Source: Perkinsus marinus ATCC 50983
Lineage: Eukaryota; Perkinsozoa; Perkinsida; Perkinsidae
Direction: 5' to 3'
Length of the DNA: 64,000 bases
Assembly: GCF_000006405.1 (NCBI RefSeq)
Contig: NW_003216498.1
Location: forward strand, 555,431-619,430
In this document: positions 33,736 through 46,286 of the stretch, in pieces
Position numbering within the stretch: the stretch's first letter is position 1
How the letters are laid out: each line of letters starts with the position of its first letter
Program-made: the position numbers and the translations under genes
The notes under the pieces: model-generated
Seen by the model: the letters and a program-made list of their open reading frames with translations, nothing else
Told to the model about the DNA's origin: nothing
The model's database searches: none

Positions 33736-34448
33736 ATGAGCAACCCTGTGAGCTTCGCCCAACTGCAGCGGATAGCTCGGGCTCTACCGTGCGTCCCATT
33801 CAAAGGGGTGGAGAAGTTCTATGACATCCAAGGTCTGTTGTCGAAGCCTGAGGAGTTCCAGGAAGCGATCTGTCTCTTGGAAGCTAAGTCAAGGTACTAT
33901 GTGGGGATAGGTTGATTCAGCTGGTGATGGGACAGTGTGTTGGTAGATCCTTGATGCCTACTGCTGTAGTGGGCATTGACGCTCGAGGCTTCCTGCTAGC
34001 GGCTCCTATTGCATTGAGGTTGGGAGTTCCAATGGTGATGGCTAGGAAGGCAGGGAAATTGCCGGGATGCTCGCATCGGTCTACTTATGCTAAGGAGTAA
34101 TACCGTTCCAACTTACCGAACGACAACGTCTTAGGTATGAGACTGGTGACACTATGGAGATACAGGATGGTGCTTTGATGCAAGGCGATAGGGTCATAAT
34201 AATGGATGACCTCCTCGCTACTGGCGGTACCATGAAGGCTGCTGTTTCCCTTGTGGAAGGTAATGCTACGCTTGTTGGTAGTAGACTAAGAGGCGTCCTG
34301 TTCTATTCCAGAGGCTGGTGCCCAGGCTGTAGGGTGCATTTGTATAGTAGAGTTGGATGCCCTCAAGGGTCGTGAGTCCCTGTCTGCACCCGACAGAGAC
34401 GTGTGGGCTATAGTTAATCAGGCTGTGTTAGATTCCATCGCCAACTAG
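33736..34448 (+). CDS. Adenine phosphoribosyltransferase
   Basis: Exons 33736-33893, 33947-34096, 34135-34259 and 34312-34448 join in phase and give 189 aa, the usual size. The PRPP-binding signature [14 protein letters not shown] is complete. [17 protein letters not shown] and [10 protein letters not shown] match the family's central region, and [18 protein letters not shown]...LKGRE matches the C-terminal strand and loop. APRT makes AMP from adenine and PRPP in purine salvage. One intron is only 38 bp. The start is the first ATG and gives a normal N-terminus. Confidence 0.95.
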
Positions 34449-34982
34449 CGCCAATTGTAGTATTCGCATTTCTTCCATTTCGGTTTCCTCTGGGACGTTT
34501 CCTTCGCACAAGCCTCATGATTTCGTGTTCATGGGAATGTGCGACTTATGGGGCCTCATCGGATCGGTCATGGAGGCAACTGATGGGCCTGCGGCCGCTG
34601 GATAATAGCTAGATGCCATCTTGGCCCTGATCTTAGACTAGTTCCGATGCATAATACGGCTTAGGTCCTAAGTGCGCGGTTATTGGGATACCAGCACCGC
34701 ATGTCCCGTGAATGTTCCAGGGACGTTTCTTGCATGAGTATACTATGTTTTGTTGTCAATCGATAGGTGTGGAAGACGACCGCCTCAGTTGAGCAAAGAA
34801 ACGCCAATAATTGACTTACACACAGCGCATGTTTAGCACTGGGACGCGGTTTCATGAGCCTCATCTCACCGAATTGGTCCCTGGCCCAGGAGCATACGGT
34901 AAGGAGGAACACATCCAACCGCTACCGGACATAGCAGTCTTGATCAGACTCTCCTAGTTGCTTTGAACCACCCTCGCCCCCT
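34449..34982. other. Intergenic region downstream of APRT
   Basis: No supported gene. On the minus strand near 34900 the words YAPGPGTNS recall a PG-rich repeat, but no frame of useful length surrounds them. Confidence 0.45.
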
Positions 34983-36673
34983 TTGGTGGGCTCTGATATT
35001 ACTGATCGAGATTGGCCCTCGGAAAGTAGCTCCTTCTTTATTGACATTTATAGTGTGAAGTGCTCAGCTCCTCCTGGCCTGTGCGACCAACGTGAGAGGA
35101 GCAGGAGTAGAGGCTCTCTACTGTCCAGAAGCCTGAGGGAACGAGCACTATCCAAAATGGATCAGCTCATAGGAGGGCATCGTGGGTGGTAGCGGAGCGA
35201 TGGGGTTCTATGGGCGGACTCAGGCGCTCATTCGAGTCTATGGAGCACGTCGACTGATGCCGACCGGGACTCCTCGATGGTGTACACCATGGATAGGACT
35301 GGCGATGTGTTAGTGCGGAGAGGAAGAGAGGATTTGCGGGTGAGATGTCAACTATGATATACTAGAGTTCCTCGCGTGAGGACCTATGGTGATGTTGTAA
35401 CAATTAATCGAGGCTTCGACTGAGCTTAGGCTTGGTTGAATCTCGCTCCGCCAGGTTGCAATACTGGACATAGATTTACGGGTAGATATCTGATCACAAG
35501 GGTCGTTAGTTGGCGAGTGATAAGCGAGTCGTGTCACTGAGTCGTCATATGAATATCAAGGCTGAGAGCCACCAAGTTGGCTTGTATGATGATGCTCAGA
35601 CGTCCCGCATCCGAGGTCCAGGGATATATTACGACTCTCTGAGGGAACGACAGCTCAACTCTAGCTGTGTGAAAAGTCACAACTTCAGAGGAATGTGTGA
35701 GGAGGCCACTGCCCTTTGGTAGGAAGTGGAGAATTTCGTCAGCGTAACCCCTGGCTTGCAGGCATCACAGCGCTTATTCGCACAAGTATCGAGCACCTCG
35801 TCCGACGGCACATGGCGTTCTATCCTTCTCTGGTGAGCTCTCCATCCTCTACGCTGGCGAACTCAGAACTCTCGTTGGTAGCTGGAAAAAGCGCTGTCCG
35901 CATGGACTCAGGCGTTTTCACAATGATGATGTCGTCGTTGGATACATTAGATGCGTCTGGTGGTGTCTGTTGGAATGTTGCTGTGCTAGGTGGGTGGTCG
36001 AATCCACCATTACGGCGAAGGTCCTGTCGAGGCTCGCAGAGCCGATTGGCTGACACTCAAGAGAGCTTATCCGATCCTGGTGGTTGGCTTGAGGAGAGGG
36101 AGGCCGCTCACCACGGCAGCACTTCTCGTTTGAGGGGTACCAAGGATTGCCGAGCCCGCCCTCCCCGGGTGCCTAGTGTAAACCAGCTTCATCCGATCCG
36201 GGTGGATAAGAGCAGCGGGGGTCGAGGGTAGGTTCGTCGTCGTATGACAATGATTCATATCAGCTCAGGCAGATACCGTCCGGAATGCTACTGTTCGGCT
36301 CAAGAATGGATGTGGCGGTCGTGCTACGGGATATTGTTGACGTATCGCTGCCAAGCTCAGGTAGCGTTCTGGTGTATCTACGTGCTCGAATTCAATGCCT
36401 ATCGTGCTGTTAGGTCCTTTATGGCGTCCAAGGGCGCCAAGGCGACCCCTCCTTCCGAAGGAAGGGTACAACGTCGCGGGCAAAGACACTGCGTTCAGTG
36501 ATGAACCTATTCCTACACAACTACGGCGAGCTTGGCAGCGGAAAATTCCGGTTCCTCATCCCTACCAAAACTTGCACTTTTGATATTCCCTTTTGGAAGA
36601 TTGACTCCCCCCATGTTGAGTCACCGCTCGTCGCGTTGGGTTTGTTAATGCAGGGTTGGGAGGGCTACGCTTG
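34983..36673 (+). CDS. Unrecognised multi-exon gene (boundaries approximate)
   Basis: Several plus-strand segments have protein-like composition and plausible splice sites: an Arg/Ser-rich part ending in a LSKMDQLIGGHRGW-like stretch (to about 35190), a MNIKAESHQVGLYDDAQ stretch (about 35550), an LVRRHMAFYPSL stretch (about 35800), VAGKDTAFSDEPIPTQLRRAW (about 36470-36540), and a last segment FWKIDSPHVESPLVALGLLM ending at a TGA near 36673. I cannot link them in one verified frame or name a family; more than one gene is possible. Confidence 0.3.
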
Positions 36674-36789
36674 ATACCACTAGGAAAAGGCTCTAATATT
36701 CCAACCTGGATATTCGATATGGATTACTGACAGATAACTGTGTGCTGTTCTCCATGTCCAGTGATACCAAGGTCGCTACTGGGTACGAT

Positions 36790-37236
36790 TTATCCTACGG
36801 TCAGGTTGCTAGTACCATCGAGAACCTGATACCTCCTAAAAGGCGAGGACGCTATCCAGCCTTCTTGGACTGGCCAGTCGGCAACTCTTAGATACCGCTC
36901 CCTCGGGTCGGAAGAATTACTTTCCTTTTCGGCGGCTGGGATATTGCCTGTATGCATTGACCCCGACGACAATGAAGTGAAAGTAACCCCCAAGCCTCTA
37001 TTAGTTACAGCGTCGACGTATCCTCCTTGTTTTAGGTCCTTGTCCAGGCAGTGAAAGCCATAGAAGGGGATGTCCGCGTGTTGTACGATTTCGGAGGCCA
37101 GAAGCAGGGTCCACGAGAACTCCCTTCTGTCACTGCAAGTCGGCACTTCGGAGAACATACCTACGGGCTCTTCGGGGTAGCCACATACCACACAGACTTT
37201 TAATATGTCGTCTTCGGATTCCTTGGAAGACTTCAA
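36790..37236 (-). CDS. Hypothetical protein (148 aa)
   Basis: An uninterrupted 148-codon frame from ATG at 37236. It has a CVVCG motif near residue 15 and further Cys/His residues (PTCSDRR, GFHCLDKD), so a small metal-binding fold is conceivable. Composition is balanced and not repeat-like. No family recognised. Frames on the opposite strand upstream (37299-37571) are also open, so the coding strand there is uncertain. Confidence 0.4.
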   Translation of the reverse strand: MKSSKESEDDILKVCVVCGYPEEPVGMFSEVPTCSDRREFSWTLLLASEIVQHADIPFYGFHCLDKDLKQGGYVDAVTNRGLGVTFTSLSSGSMHTGNIPAAEKESNSSDPRERYLRVADWPVQEGWIASSPFRRYQVLDGTSNLTVG

Positions 37237-37679
37237 CTTCTAGAGCTCTGCATCGTCTCAGTTTCAACCGGATCATCAGTCGGGATTGGGAGCTGGAAGT
37301 GCATACGATAAGGCTCTGGTTGAAGCCCTGTAGCGCGAGTAACCCTTCGCGCTGTCGCATTGAGATGGCATACAGGTTTTCGCCGACTGAGACAGCCAGA
37401 TCTCGCCAGGCGTTGTCGAGTGCGAGCGCTCAGTTGTGGGCCCGAGACCGGCTCATTCAATTATCTAGAACTGGAGGGGAGCATGGGGTACATGCTACTC
37501 ATGATGATACTCCGGGATACATACACTTTGCAGACACTGCAGTGCACTCATTTGAGCACCCGAACCCATGAGGAGATTGTCAATGGCCCATATGTCTGTT
37601 ATCTAATGCCTGTTCACTTTATTGCAGCCAACACTCTGAAGTAAGTCGTTGGCTCTCCGGCTTCCAGGACATCAAATGT

Positions 37680-37863
37680 CAGTGTTGAAATATATGTTCG
37701 CTTTCCTCAGTTGAGTCCACAAGTTTCCTCACTAATTATAGAAGATTACAGATGAATCCCGTCTAAGTTTACAGAAACCAATTACAATTCCCCATAATTT
37801 CCTCATAGTCTTCGCACTGTCACCAACATATGTGGTTGACCATGTGCATATTTTTCCACACTG
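37680..37863. mobile_element. hAT-like MITE with perfect 8-bp target-site duplication
   Basis: 184 bp from CAGTGTTG to CCACACTG, imperfect terminal inverted repeats. It is flanked by identical TCAAATGT octamers (37672-37679 and 37864-37871). Eight-base duplications and CAGTGTTG-type ends are typical of hAT transposons. There is no coding capacity, so it is a non-autonomous element. This copy is the best evidence for the family's boundaries. Confidence 0.92.
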
Positions 37864-38754
37864 TCAAATGTAGTTACGCAGCTGAATTGTGTGGTGACGC
37901 TGTCCGAGACTTTTCGTGGATCCGAATCACTGACATTCCTCTCCTACCGATGGCGTCACACCTATCGACGCGTAGTCTCCGTTCAGTAAGCGGGTATACA
38001 ATGTAGCCTTTACAGTTGCACGATAACTATTCGTTCCATAAGGCGAATCAGTGATGCTCTTGGAATGACTTGCTCAATACTAGGCTTTGTCAGGCTTTGG
38101 AGGAGCTCACACCAGCAGCGCTTGAGAAGACCCTCCTGCGTCTCGAAGATATCCCCAAAACTAACTATCCATGTGGGCAAGGAGAAGGAACGTTAGTACT
38201 TGTGCAGTCTTTCCTCTACAATGCAGTAGCATAAAATGATGTAAACTCGTAGCATAATGAACCGCAATGTTATGAGATACTACCAAAGCTGTAAGGTCAC
38301 AACCTGCGAGTTAGCACTCGCGGTTCGAATCCTAATAGGTTATCCCGTACTGAAATTATTCGCCGTGGGCGTCACGGGATTAGCCTGTCTCCGAATGTCA
38401 GGTCACTTTAACGTCTTGGGAGATGTTCCATGATGGGCTTGCGCTATTTACTATCACGCTGATGTGCATGTTCGGTTGTTGGAGTAACGCCCCTGGTGTT
38501 AGTCATTTGGTTGAGTTCTAATCAGTTTGTTAATCGAGTACCTGGGAATGCGAGGAGAGCGGGTGCATCAAGGATATGTGCATAATGTCTATGGCGAGTC
38601 ATCCATGAGAACCTCAAGAGGCAAACGATATTCGGCAGACAGTACGGGACATAATAAAACATGCACTGCATGCCATGCAGCGCTCTGACCACATCTCACT
38701 TCTCCACACGATGCTGATCCTGCATGATGTAGTACATGAAACTATAGACGGAAT

Positions 38755-38800
38755 GGGATGGGACTCCGGGATGACTCTGGGATGTCTCTGGGATGGATCA
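38755..38800. repeat. Short tandem repeat (GGGATGxCTCT-like)
   Basis: Four imperfect units of about 11-12 bp: GGGATGGGACTCC, GGGATGACTCT, GGGATGTCTCT, GGGATGGATCA. Confidence 0.75.
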
Positions 38801-39307
38801 GGGCGAGCGAGAAATCACACCTTGAGAATCTGTAAAATATATGAATTTACCGTTTCGGTTGAGTAAGTGGCGCTCGCCCTTGAATGATTGCCGTGACACT
38901 CTACTACAGAGCGTCATCTCAATTCTGAAACTTAACGCCTGGGCAGCAGTGCAGACCCGAGGTTTGTCATCACTGGCTTCAGACCTCGAGATGGCTGAGT
39001 GAGCCGTTATAGCACTACCGTCATTGTCCCAAAGACCGATCCAATCGAATCGCTTCCAAGTAGACCTCGTTTGCTGAATGAGCAAGATTATGACGAGTTG
39101 TTGTTAAATATGAGTAGACGTATCATGTTATTCGAAAAATCATCAGAGTTTCTGCAGTGTGAACATGTTCCTAGCATTGTAGTATGCATAGAGGTGTATC
39201 TAGACATGGATATGGCAATCTTCGGTGTGATGTTAGATTAGTGTGCACTAACCCAAGTCTTCAATTCAACAATCAATGCTTCCAGCTGTACTTCCAATAT
39301 CGATTGC

Positions 39308-39494
39308 CAGTGTTGGAATGAAGGTTCGCTTTCCCCAGCTGAGTTTAGAAGTTTTCTCACTGATTCGAAGTTTAAATATAAATTCGGGTAGAACTGTATA
39401 GGAGCTATTGGGACTTCACTCCATTTTCCTCAGCACTTCCACAGATGTGACCTACACATGTAGGTGACCATATGCATATTCTCCCATACCGACG
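39308..39494. mobile_element. hAT-like MITE copy with near-perfect target duplication
   Basis: Starts CAGTGTTGGAATGAAGG and ends CTCCCATACCGACG. The left octamer TCGATTGC (39300-39307) matches TTGATTGC at 39495-39502 in seven of eight bases. Interior blocks are the same as in the other copies. Confidence 0.82.
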
Positions 39495-40772
39495 TTGATT
39501 GCACAAGTCGGCCTCTCAAGATATCGGAGAATGCGACATACATAATCAACCTCGCTGACACTAGACGAGTGAGACAGGCGCGTTTAACAGTTTTGGAATT
39601 CTATGATGGATAGCTGAGTGACGCTGTAGCGATCAACTCAGTGCTGTAGTTGTTGTTTCCATATGTTCCGCAAGGGAGAACGATAATGCTAAGTCAATGT
39701 ATATACATTTTTCCGATTATTCAGTCTTTTCCGCATTATTGCGATGCCTGTAAACTCTCCCGCTGCTGGCAGAAATCTAACTGCTGAAATCGCCGCTCCC
39801 GAATTCCAAAAGGTAGTAACCGTAACAACCCATACTATGTTTCGGTATACATGAACACGTTAGGTCATTCCGAATGGTGTCAACGGCAGCGAGCAGCAAA
39901 TTCCCACCCGCGTAGACCCAGACTGCACGCCCCCCATTGTATGTCTGGAAGTGCTAGAGAATGAGGTATGGCAGTAGGCCTACTCTATTTACTTATCGAT
40001 GATGGAGCGGATTTCCGGTTGCTCGGGTGGCAGCTCTTTGCTTTGCCGTTTAGCTCACACGCGTGTTGCACAATCGGACCGACCCGAGCCGTTTGGAGAA
40101 GGCTAAAAAAGTGTTAGAGAGATATAAGGGCAACGACTGGGTAATAATAGTACGTACCACACCTTCATCACTTCCTGCAGATCATCCATCAATCTTGTCC
40201 AAGTCAACACGGTTTCCACGTGTGCGGTTACTCTAGGGTCAAAGTCAGGCACAGGACGGACCTATTTCAGTTACTGGTAGATTTCTCCGAGGGATGGTAT
40301 GAACTAGAGCGTAAATTCCGTTACTCAGGTGCTCACTTGGTCGCCTAGGTCGAGGAGCCCAATTCATAATCATCCGTGCGAGCGGTGCTTTCTGATGCCC
40401 TTGCAGGTAGTAGGGTGATTGGATGCTCGCTGCCGCGATGAGGATAATCTTATGTTACTCTAGGGCGAGTTGTACGAGGAGAGGTATAAGGTTGATGAGG
40501 AAGGACCAAAGGAGGCAAGGCAGGAGCTTATCGCGAGAACTTTAATACCAATAAGGTGTTGAGTGATGATACTCTACAGGGAGATATTTCTTGTACACTA
40601 GGACGGCAGCATGGATCGACAACAGTCTCGGATGGCATGCTATTGAGAACTCAGGCGACGGTTTGGGCGTATCCTTGCACTGCTATGTGAGGCTCTATTG
40701 ATTAGCAATGGATGATTGACTTTTCTTCATACTTAGATTCCAGCGTATAACCAGTGTAAAATTATCGATACT

Positions 40773-43353
40773 ATGTCTAAGGAGATACGCAGTGTGGCGT
40801 GTCTGCCCAAGGATGTCTGTATGCAACCTCTACATGAAGCGGTCATGGAGAGGACTCGGAAGTGAGCCTTGATGAGGAGGTGAATGCCTTGATGATGGTT
40901 TTTGGTATAGGTATATTGCTGCCCAAGAAGACTGCTGCTCCGACGACAATCCTCCAATACCAGTGGTCTCGGTAGGTTGACGGTTCACTGAAATGTTCTA
41001 TGCTGAGTTTAGGCTCGAGGCAAGCAGGATATAGAGTCGGCTTTTGCATCGGTCTCATGTCCAATCGCGTTCGAGGAGGAGTGTCCACCTATGGATGATG
41101 ATTGCCTCAAGCGAGCGGTTGATTTTACATGCGACCTCTCTGTATGCTATCACCACTCGAACGCCTGGGGTGGAGGTCGTTGTTGCTGTTGGTCAGGTCA
41201 ACACCGGCCATTTGTTCTTCTTCAATCAGCTCTTCGCCCGACCTGATCCCTTAGCAGTTGCTGCTGAAGGCCTAACTGCCGCACTCAATGTTAATATGTA
41301 GTGACACTGTCTGGGAAGGGCATGTCTTGGTGCAAGCTAGTGGTGATCAGGTATACCTTTGAGATGGCGCCGGTGATGCTACTTATGGAACACAGGTTGT
41401 TACAGCATATGGCATCGTTCTTGGGATGGTATGAGCATAGTCCCGTCAACACGAGACGATCCTCTTCTTCTACATTGGAACCAGGTAGACTCCGCTTGAC
41501 GCTCTCTGGAGGTGTGTACTCGTTAGGTCATGGTGCGACACTGACGCGTCTGGCCTCTGGTTTGAGTGATAGGGCGAATGGGCAGGTATAGCAGGAAGGC
41601 TGGTTGGTAGTACACTGATGATAAGTGCTTCAGTTCGATGGTATGCTCCTACCCGGTGCTTCTCACTGTAATATCACAGCCTTGCATGTGGCTAGGCAGC
41701 AGCTGTTTCCTGATACCATCAACGAAGGTCTTATGGGAGCAGGTGCGTGGTGTTATCATATGTTTGGTCACATTGCCTGGCTTAGGACATCCTAGGGGTA
41801 GATTGATGGTCTTCACATCGGCCAACTCCCATTGCTCTATGGAGAGAGGATGCATGATGCTCGGTAAGTCCCCTATTCCCAAGGTCGATCAGTTGGTCAT
41901 TGGAAAGTGCGCACAGGGAAGATTCGTGGCTGAGCGGCGGCTAGAGGAGCATCTTACGCAGGATTGTTCCCCTCAGGCCTTGGTAGGAAGAGTCTGGTTT
42001 ACGTTAAATGTGATCCTGAGACCTGCCAAATGATACCATCTGAACTCGAAAACTGCATCAATGATGAGGTAAAGGGGACGATGGATGAGCTTCGCTCCGC
42101 TGTGAATTTGGTGGTCAGATTGAGAAGGGCAACACACCTTTCTTTGTTAATGCGACAGCTGGTAGTACGGTAGCAGGAGCCTTCGATGACTGCAGTGCTC
42201 TGGCTGGGATTGCGAAGAAGTAGGCTAGCACGATGGAGGGCTTTGTGAAGGTTTTCATGTTAGGTATGGATGCTGGCTACATGTGGATGGTGCCTTGGGG
42301 GCATCATTTCTCTTAGCCAGGGGGGAAGAACCCTATGATAGTCTAACACGTAGGAGTTGCTCAATGGATGGTATGAGAAGGATGGTGGTGTCAGGTGGCA
42401 TGGACCAGGCTGATTCGATTTCCTGGAATCTGCATAAGTTGTTAGGAGTGCCTCTACAGTGCAGTGCTCTACTGTGTAGGCATTCTGGTTGTTTGAAAGC
42501 TGCTCATGAGGAACAGCATGCATCAGAGGTGGTTCTCACAAGGAGGATGCGGGTTCGATTCCATGCTCAGGCATTTCCGTGTTTGAGCCCGTTAGACACG
42601 GTGTATTGCTCGTCCATGTCGGGACGTAAGGCTGATGCATTCAAGGCATGGATACTCTGGAAGAAGATGGGAGATTGTGGTATGGCCAACAGGGTCAGGC
42701 TGGTGTAGTATCAGACCAGGAGCAGGATGTTTATACCACTCCTTTTGTGAATCTTGAGGTATACACACACGCAAGAGTTCGCGGCTATGTTGACGAGCTT
42801 CCCTGTGAGGAAGCAGTTCGACGAGGCACAGCTGAAGTATGAGGAACCGATCATTGAGAAGGTGCTAACGCAGCCGTCCAGTAGGGTGGGTTGGGAGGCC
42901 CCTCTTCAGATGCCCAATGATGTTGAAGGTGCTAATGACAATGCCTTCCATTTGGCTTTCCAACCAACGTCGGCATGTAGGACCTCGGGTGATGTGAACG
43001 AGGGATGGTATGGATTTAGGTACATGTTTCTGGTGGGTACCCTATGACCTTAGAGATAGATTTATGAAGGAGGGCCCGAGTGCTCTGTCTAAGGAGCTAT
43101 TCACTGTAGCATGCCGTATGAGGGCTGCCTTGCTCTCCGAGGGTAAGGTGGCATGCTTTTTGGTTTGCTGTACCACAGGCCGCATCAGCTAGTGCGATGG
43201 ATGGTTTCAGGTTCACTGATGATATCCTTTTACTCCACTGAGGAGAAGCCTGCGTTCTGGCGTATACCCAATATCAACCCGGAGATCTCACATGAGCACA
43301 TGTGGGCCATCCTTAAAATCGTCAATAGGTGGGTTCGCGATGAACTCCGTTGA
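40773..43353 (+). CDS. PLP-dependent glutamate/cysteine-sulfinate-type decarboxylase
   Basis: The first exons are 40773-40861, 40911-40971, 41013-41141, 41197-41297, 41351-41428, 41573-41585 (a 13-nt microexon), 41634-41742, 41786-41863, 41977-42068, 42119-42219, 42264-42349 and 42395-42528. Later exons run to the TGA ending at 43353 and are less certain. Group II decarboxylase motifs are clear: FFNQLFARPDPLA, YTFEMAPVMLLME, FVNATAGSTVAGAFD, WLHVDGALGAS, and NLHKLLGVPLQCS with the PLP lysine. FRxxxxN-type C-terminal sequence (FWRIPNINPEIS) closes it. The enzyme decarboxylates Glu, Asp or cysteine sulfinate to GABA, beta-alanine or hypotaurine; which one is not decidable by eye. Confidence 0.88.
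42541..42572 (+). other. tRNA-like B-box segment in the decarboxylase gene
   Basis: GCGGGTTCGATTCCATGC followed by TCAGGCATTT resembles a tRNA T-arm and 3' end. It falls in an in-frame, stop-free stretch (42529-42570) that could be a 42-bp GT-AG intron or be translated. Family alignment favours splicing because the segment adds residues that homologues lack. Confidence 0.5.
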
Positions 43354-43932
43354 TGGTATGTGTTTATTATTAGAGTTGGGCATTTCTGTTTCCCCCCTGG
43401 TACTAAGAAGTGGGAAAGTGACCCGTGCCTCCCGGGAGACTGTTCGATGGTGAGATCTTTGCTGTGCTTCGCTCCGCTGTTAGAATTGCATATTTTCAGC
43501 CCTCCCGTCCTGCTACCCCGGCAAGCACTAGTTGGTTGGTGCCTCCGGAGTTTGACGAGTTGAAGAAAACGCGTTCGGCCGCACAGCTTTTGGGCGGCAT
43601 CGAGGCGACTGGCGAGTTTATATGAATTTTTACATGAGCAACTATTCGACATTTTTTTGCGCGCATCGACCTCTATCGGTCCGGTCGGGACATCCGTTTA
43701 AGTGTATTGCCGTGGCCGTCACCTTGGAGTGGGAATTTTATCATGTCATATGAAGCATCATTAAGTCTATTGTTATGAGGTCATATATGCGAACTTGGTA
43801 TATCGACATTGGTCTCGGTACCCTAACGACCATGTCTTGAGCTTTTGTCCATCTCATGTCGCGTCGAGTATAACGGCAAATTAGCGGCGGCTCTGGGTGA
43901 ATGCTAGTTCTGATATTCTATTCCTTCGTGTT
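43354..43932. other. Region between decarboxylase and ubiquilin
   Basis: A plus-strand segment (about 43480-43624) reads PEFDELKKTRSAAQLLGGIE before a TGA and could be an exon of a small gene or of an alternative decarboxylase 3' end. A GCTTCGCTCCGCTGTTAG word at 43466 sits just before a possible acceptor. No confident model. Confidence 0.4.
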
Positions 43933-46165
43933 ATGAGCACTGTGAATATTACCGTGAAAAAGGTGGATGGTACGACTGTGGAGATCTCTATTGATAGCTC
44001 AGCTACAGTGGAGGAGCTGAAGGATGTAGTCTCCATAGTCTTAGTGGCACTGCTATTGGTGCATGCAGGTAGTTCAACAGAGAACGCAAATACCAAAGGT
44101 TTCCCAACGACTTATATTCCGTGGGCAAATACTAGCTGATGATAAGACGTTGAAGGACGCAGGTGGGTGGTATAGTTGTGGTAGTCTTCGGACATTGAGG
44201 GGATGGGCGACGGCGGCTATCAGGTTTGGATGGAGACGGGTTGACTGTGCATTTGGTCCGCCACTTGGTGCCTCCTGCACATCCCAAGGCAGGCCAGCAA
44301 GCAGCTCCTGTACAACAACAACAACAACAACAGCCAACCTTGAGGCTAGGTGAGGCTAGGCATCATAGTGTTGGCCTAGGTGCAGGTGTAGGTGCAGGGG
44401 GCCAGAGCGGGTCGCCCTTCTCCATGCCTGGAATGGGACAGGGCGGGATGACACCTGAGGCGTTAGCAGAGATGATGAACAACCCGTTGGTGGAGAGCAT
44501 GATGTCTAATCCCCAAATCATGAGAAGTAATACCACATGCCTGCGTCGCTCCGCCTGATATAGCGCTTGCCCTAGTATTGTGAAGTGTCAGCCGCGATTA
44601 GGCGAGATGATGGTATGGTTCAGGTCTTATTGAGATGAATCCCCAGATGCAGCAGCTCATGCAACAGAACCCCGAGTTGAGGACTCTGATGGAGGACCCG
44701 GAGGTCGGCAGGGACGGCACGTTTGAGGTCTTGGTATGTGGTGTTTCCCAGTTCTTACGACAAACCATGCAAGCTGCTCGTAACCCGAGTATGATGCAGG
44801 AGATGATGCGTAACAACGATCGGCAGATGGCCAATCTGGACAGCATACCGGGTAGGGCAGCAGCCAACCTTGTGCATGCGTGCATGTGGGCTCAGTATGG
44901 GTGTACTTTAGGTGGGTATGCAGCCTTGTCGAGGATGTATCGGGATGTGCAGGAGCCGATGTGGAATGCCGCTTCGGGAGGTACTTGTGGAGTATGTTGA
45001 GTAGTGATAGTTGGTCCTCAGCTGATGCACATGCTGGGACTTCATCGGCATCACAGTTGATGCAAGCAATGCAGCAGGATAGGGATGCTGCTGGTCCTAA
45101 CAACAGGCCTCTTGGCAACCCTTGGGGAGTGGCTGGGCCTCCATCTTCCTCTACTACTACTACTACCGCGCCACCTCCTGCTAATTCTGGTAGTAGTACG
45201 CGGGTTGTGTGATACGGAGATCGTGAGCTGATCACATCCTGCATGATCCGACATAGGCTGGATTATCGTGCAGAGATCATAGGGATGCACTATATGATGA
45301 ATATCTCTCAGGCGTTCAGGGACATCCATCGACGACGACATACTCTGGTGCGTCTAGTGCTACTAACCCAACCCCAGCCATGGCGAACCCCTTTGCATCT
45401 ATGTTTGGTATGCCCCAGCCTCCGTCCGCTACAGGGGCATCAGCTCAGCAGCAGCCCCAAGGCCCACCATTCAACCCTTTCTTCTCCATGGCTACCTCGA
45501 CACCCCATAGTAAGGCTGATGTGTAGAAGGAATGGTATGCAATCGAAGGTACGGCTGGTAGCGGCGCTCCTACTGCGGCCCCTCAAGGGCAGGCCAGTGA
45601 TCCTACAGCTGATTGGTTGTCGAATCCAGCAGTGCAGGATATGATGGGCCGGATGATGAGGGAGATGATGAGCTCTAATACTCAACAGCCACAGCCACAG
45701 CAGCAGCAGCAACCGGGACCTACCACTCCAAACGTAATGCCCCTCTGAGTGTCGCTGTTATGGTCACTGAGGCAGGTTGTTGTTCATATGGTCTGTTTCA
45801 GACTAATCCTACCGCTCCATCAGTACCATTCCTCTTCCCTATGATGATGAATCCTAGCGCTACTACACCGTCATCCAGCCTATTCAGCCCTCCTATGAAT
45901 CAGCAGCAGCAGCAGCCTCCCCCTGTCCAGGCAGCCGACCTAGCGGTGCAGTTCCGACCACAGCTGGCTGCATTAGAAAGCATGGGCTTCACCAACCGGC
46001 AGCAGAATCTGGATGCACTTAGGCGTGGTGAGTCGGCGGTATCATCTCAAAGCCCATATTTAGTCTTTATGGTCAGCCAATGGCAATGTCAATAGAGCAC
46101 TGGACCTCCTCTTGGCCGAGCCTTCATCACAGCAAGACGGCGGTCCTCAGCAGCAGCAGCAGTGA
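43933..46165 (+). CDS. Ubiquilin (DSK2-type shuttle protein: UBL, STI1 repeats, UBA)
   Basis: A multi-exon gene. The ATG at 43933 starts a ubiquitin-like domain ([21 protein letters not shown], then [20 protein letters not shown] after an intron). STI1-type segments follow, rich in Asn, Pro, Met and Gln ([62 protein letters not shown]). The C-terminal UBA domain is [18 protein letters not shown]...[12 protein letters not shown], and the last exon ends in a Gln run and TGA at 46163-46165. Ubiquilins carry ubiquitylated clients to the proteasome and chaperone membrane proteins. Linkers are Gln/Pro/Ser-rich. Internal exon edges were checked only for the first and last junctions. Confidence 0.93.
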
Positions 46166-46286
46166 GGCCTACCGAGGTTGCGGCAGTCCACGCTACCAGA
46201 TTCCCATTTTTTCGTACATAACATCACGTCTAGTAGTGTTGGGGTTAGGTCTACGACGATGCAGTTTTTCTCTCGATTGTCGTTGA

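Larger units (their letters stand above)
37237..40772. other. Gene-poor stretch with two MITEs and a tandem repeat
   Basis: About 3.5 kb. Supported content is limited to the MITEs at 37680-37863 and 39308-39494, a short tandem repeat at 38755-38800 and a B-box-like GGTTCGAATCC at 38322. Plus-strand open segments around 37300-37640 and 38999-39241 have no family signature. Nothing is supported from 39500 to 40772 apart from possible 5' exons of the decarboxylase gene. Confidence 0.5.

Noticed and set aside
38295-38345. tRNA gene around an exact GGTTCGAATCC
   Set aside because: The T-stem pairs in only two positions and there is no matching acceptor stem or A box at the right distance, so I treat it as a B-box-like word only.
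44657-45244. 195-codon minus-strand ORF
   Set aside because: Antisense shadow of ubiquilin STI1-region exons.
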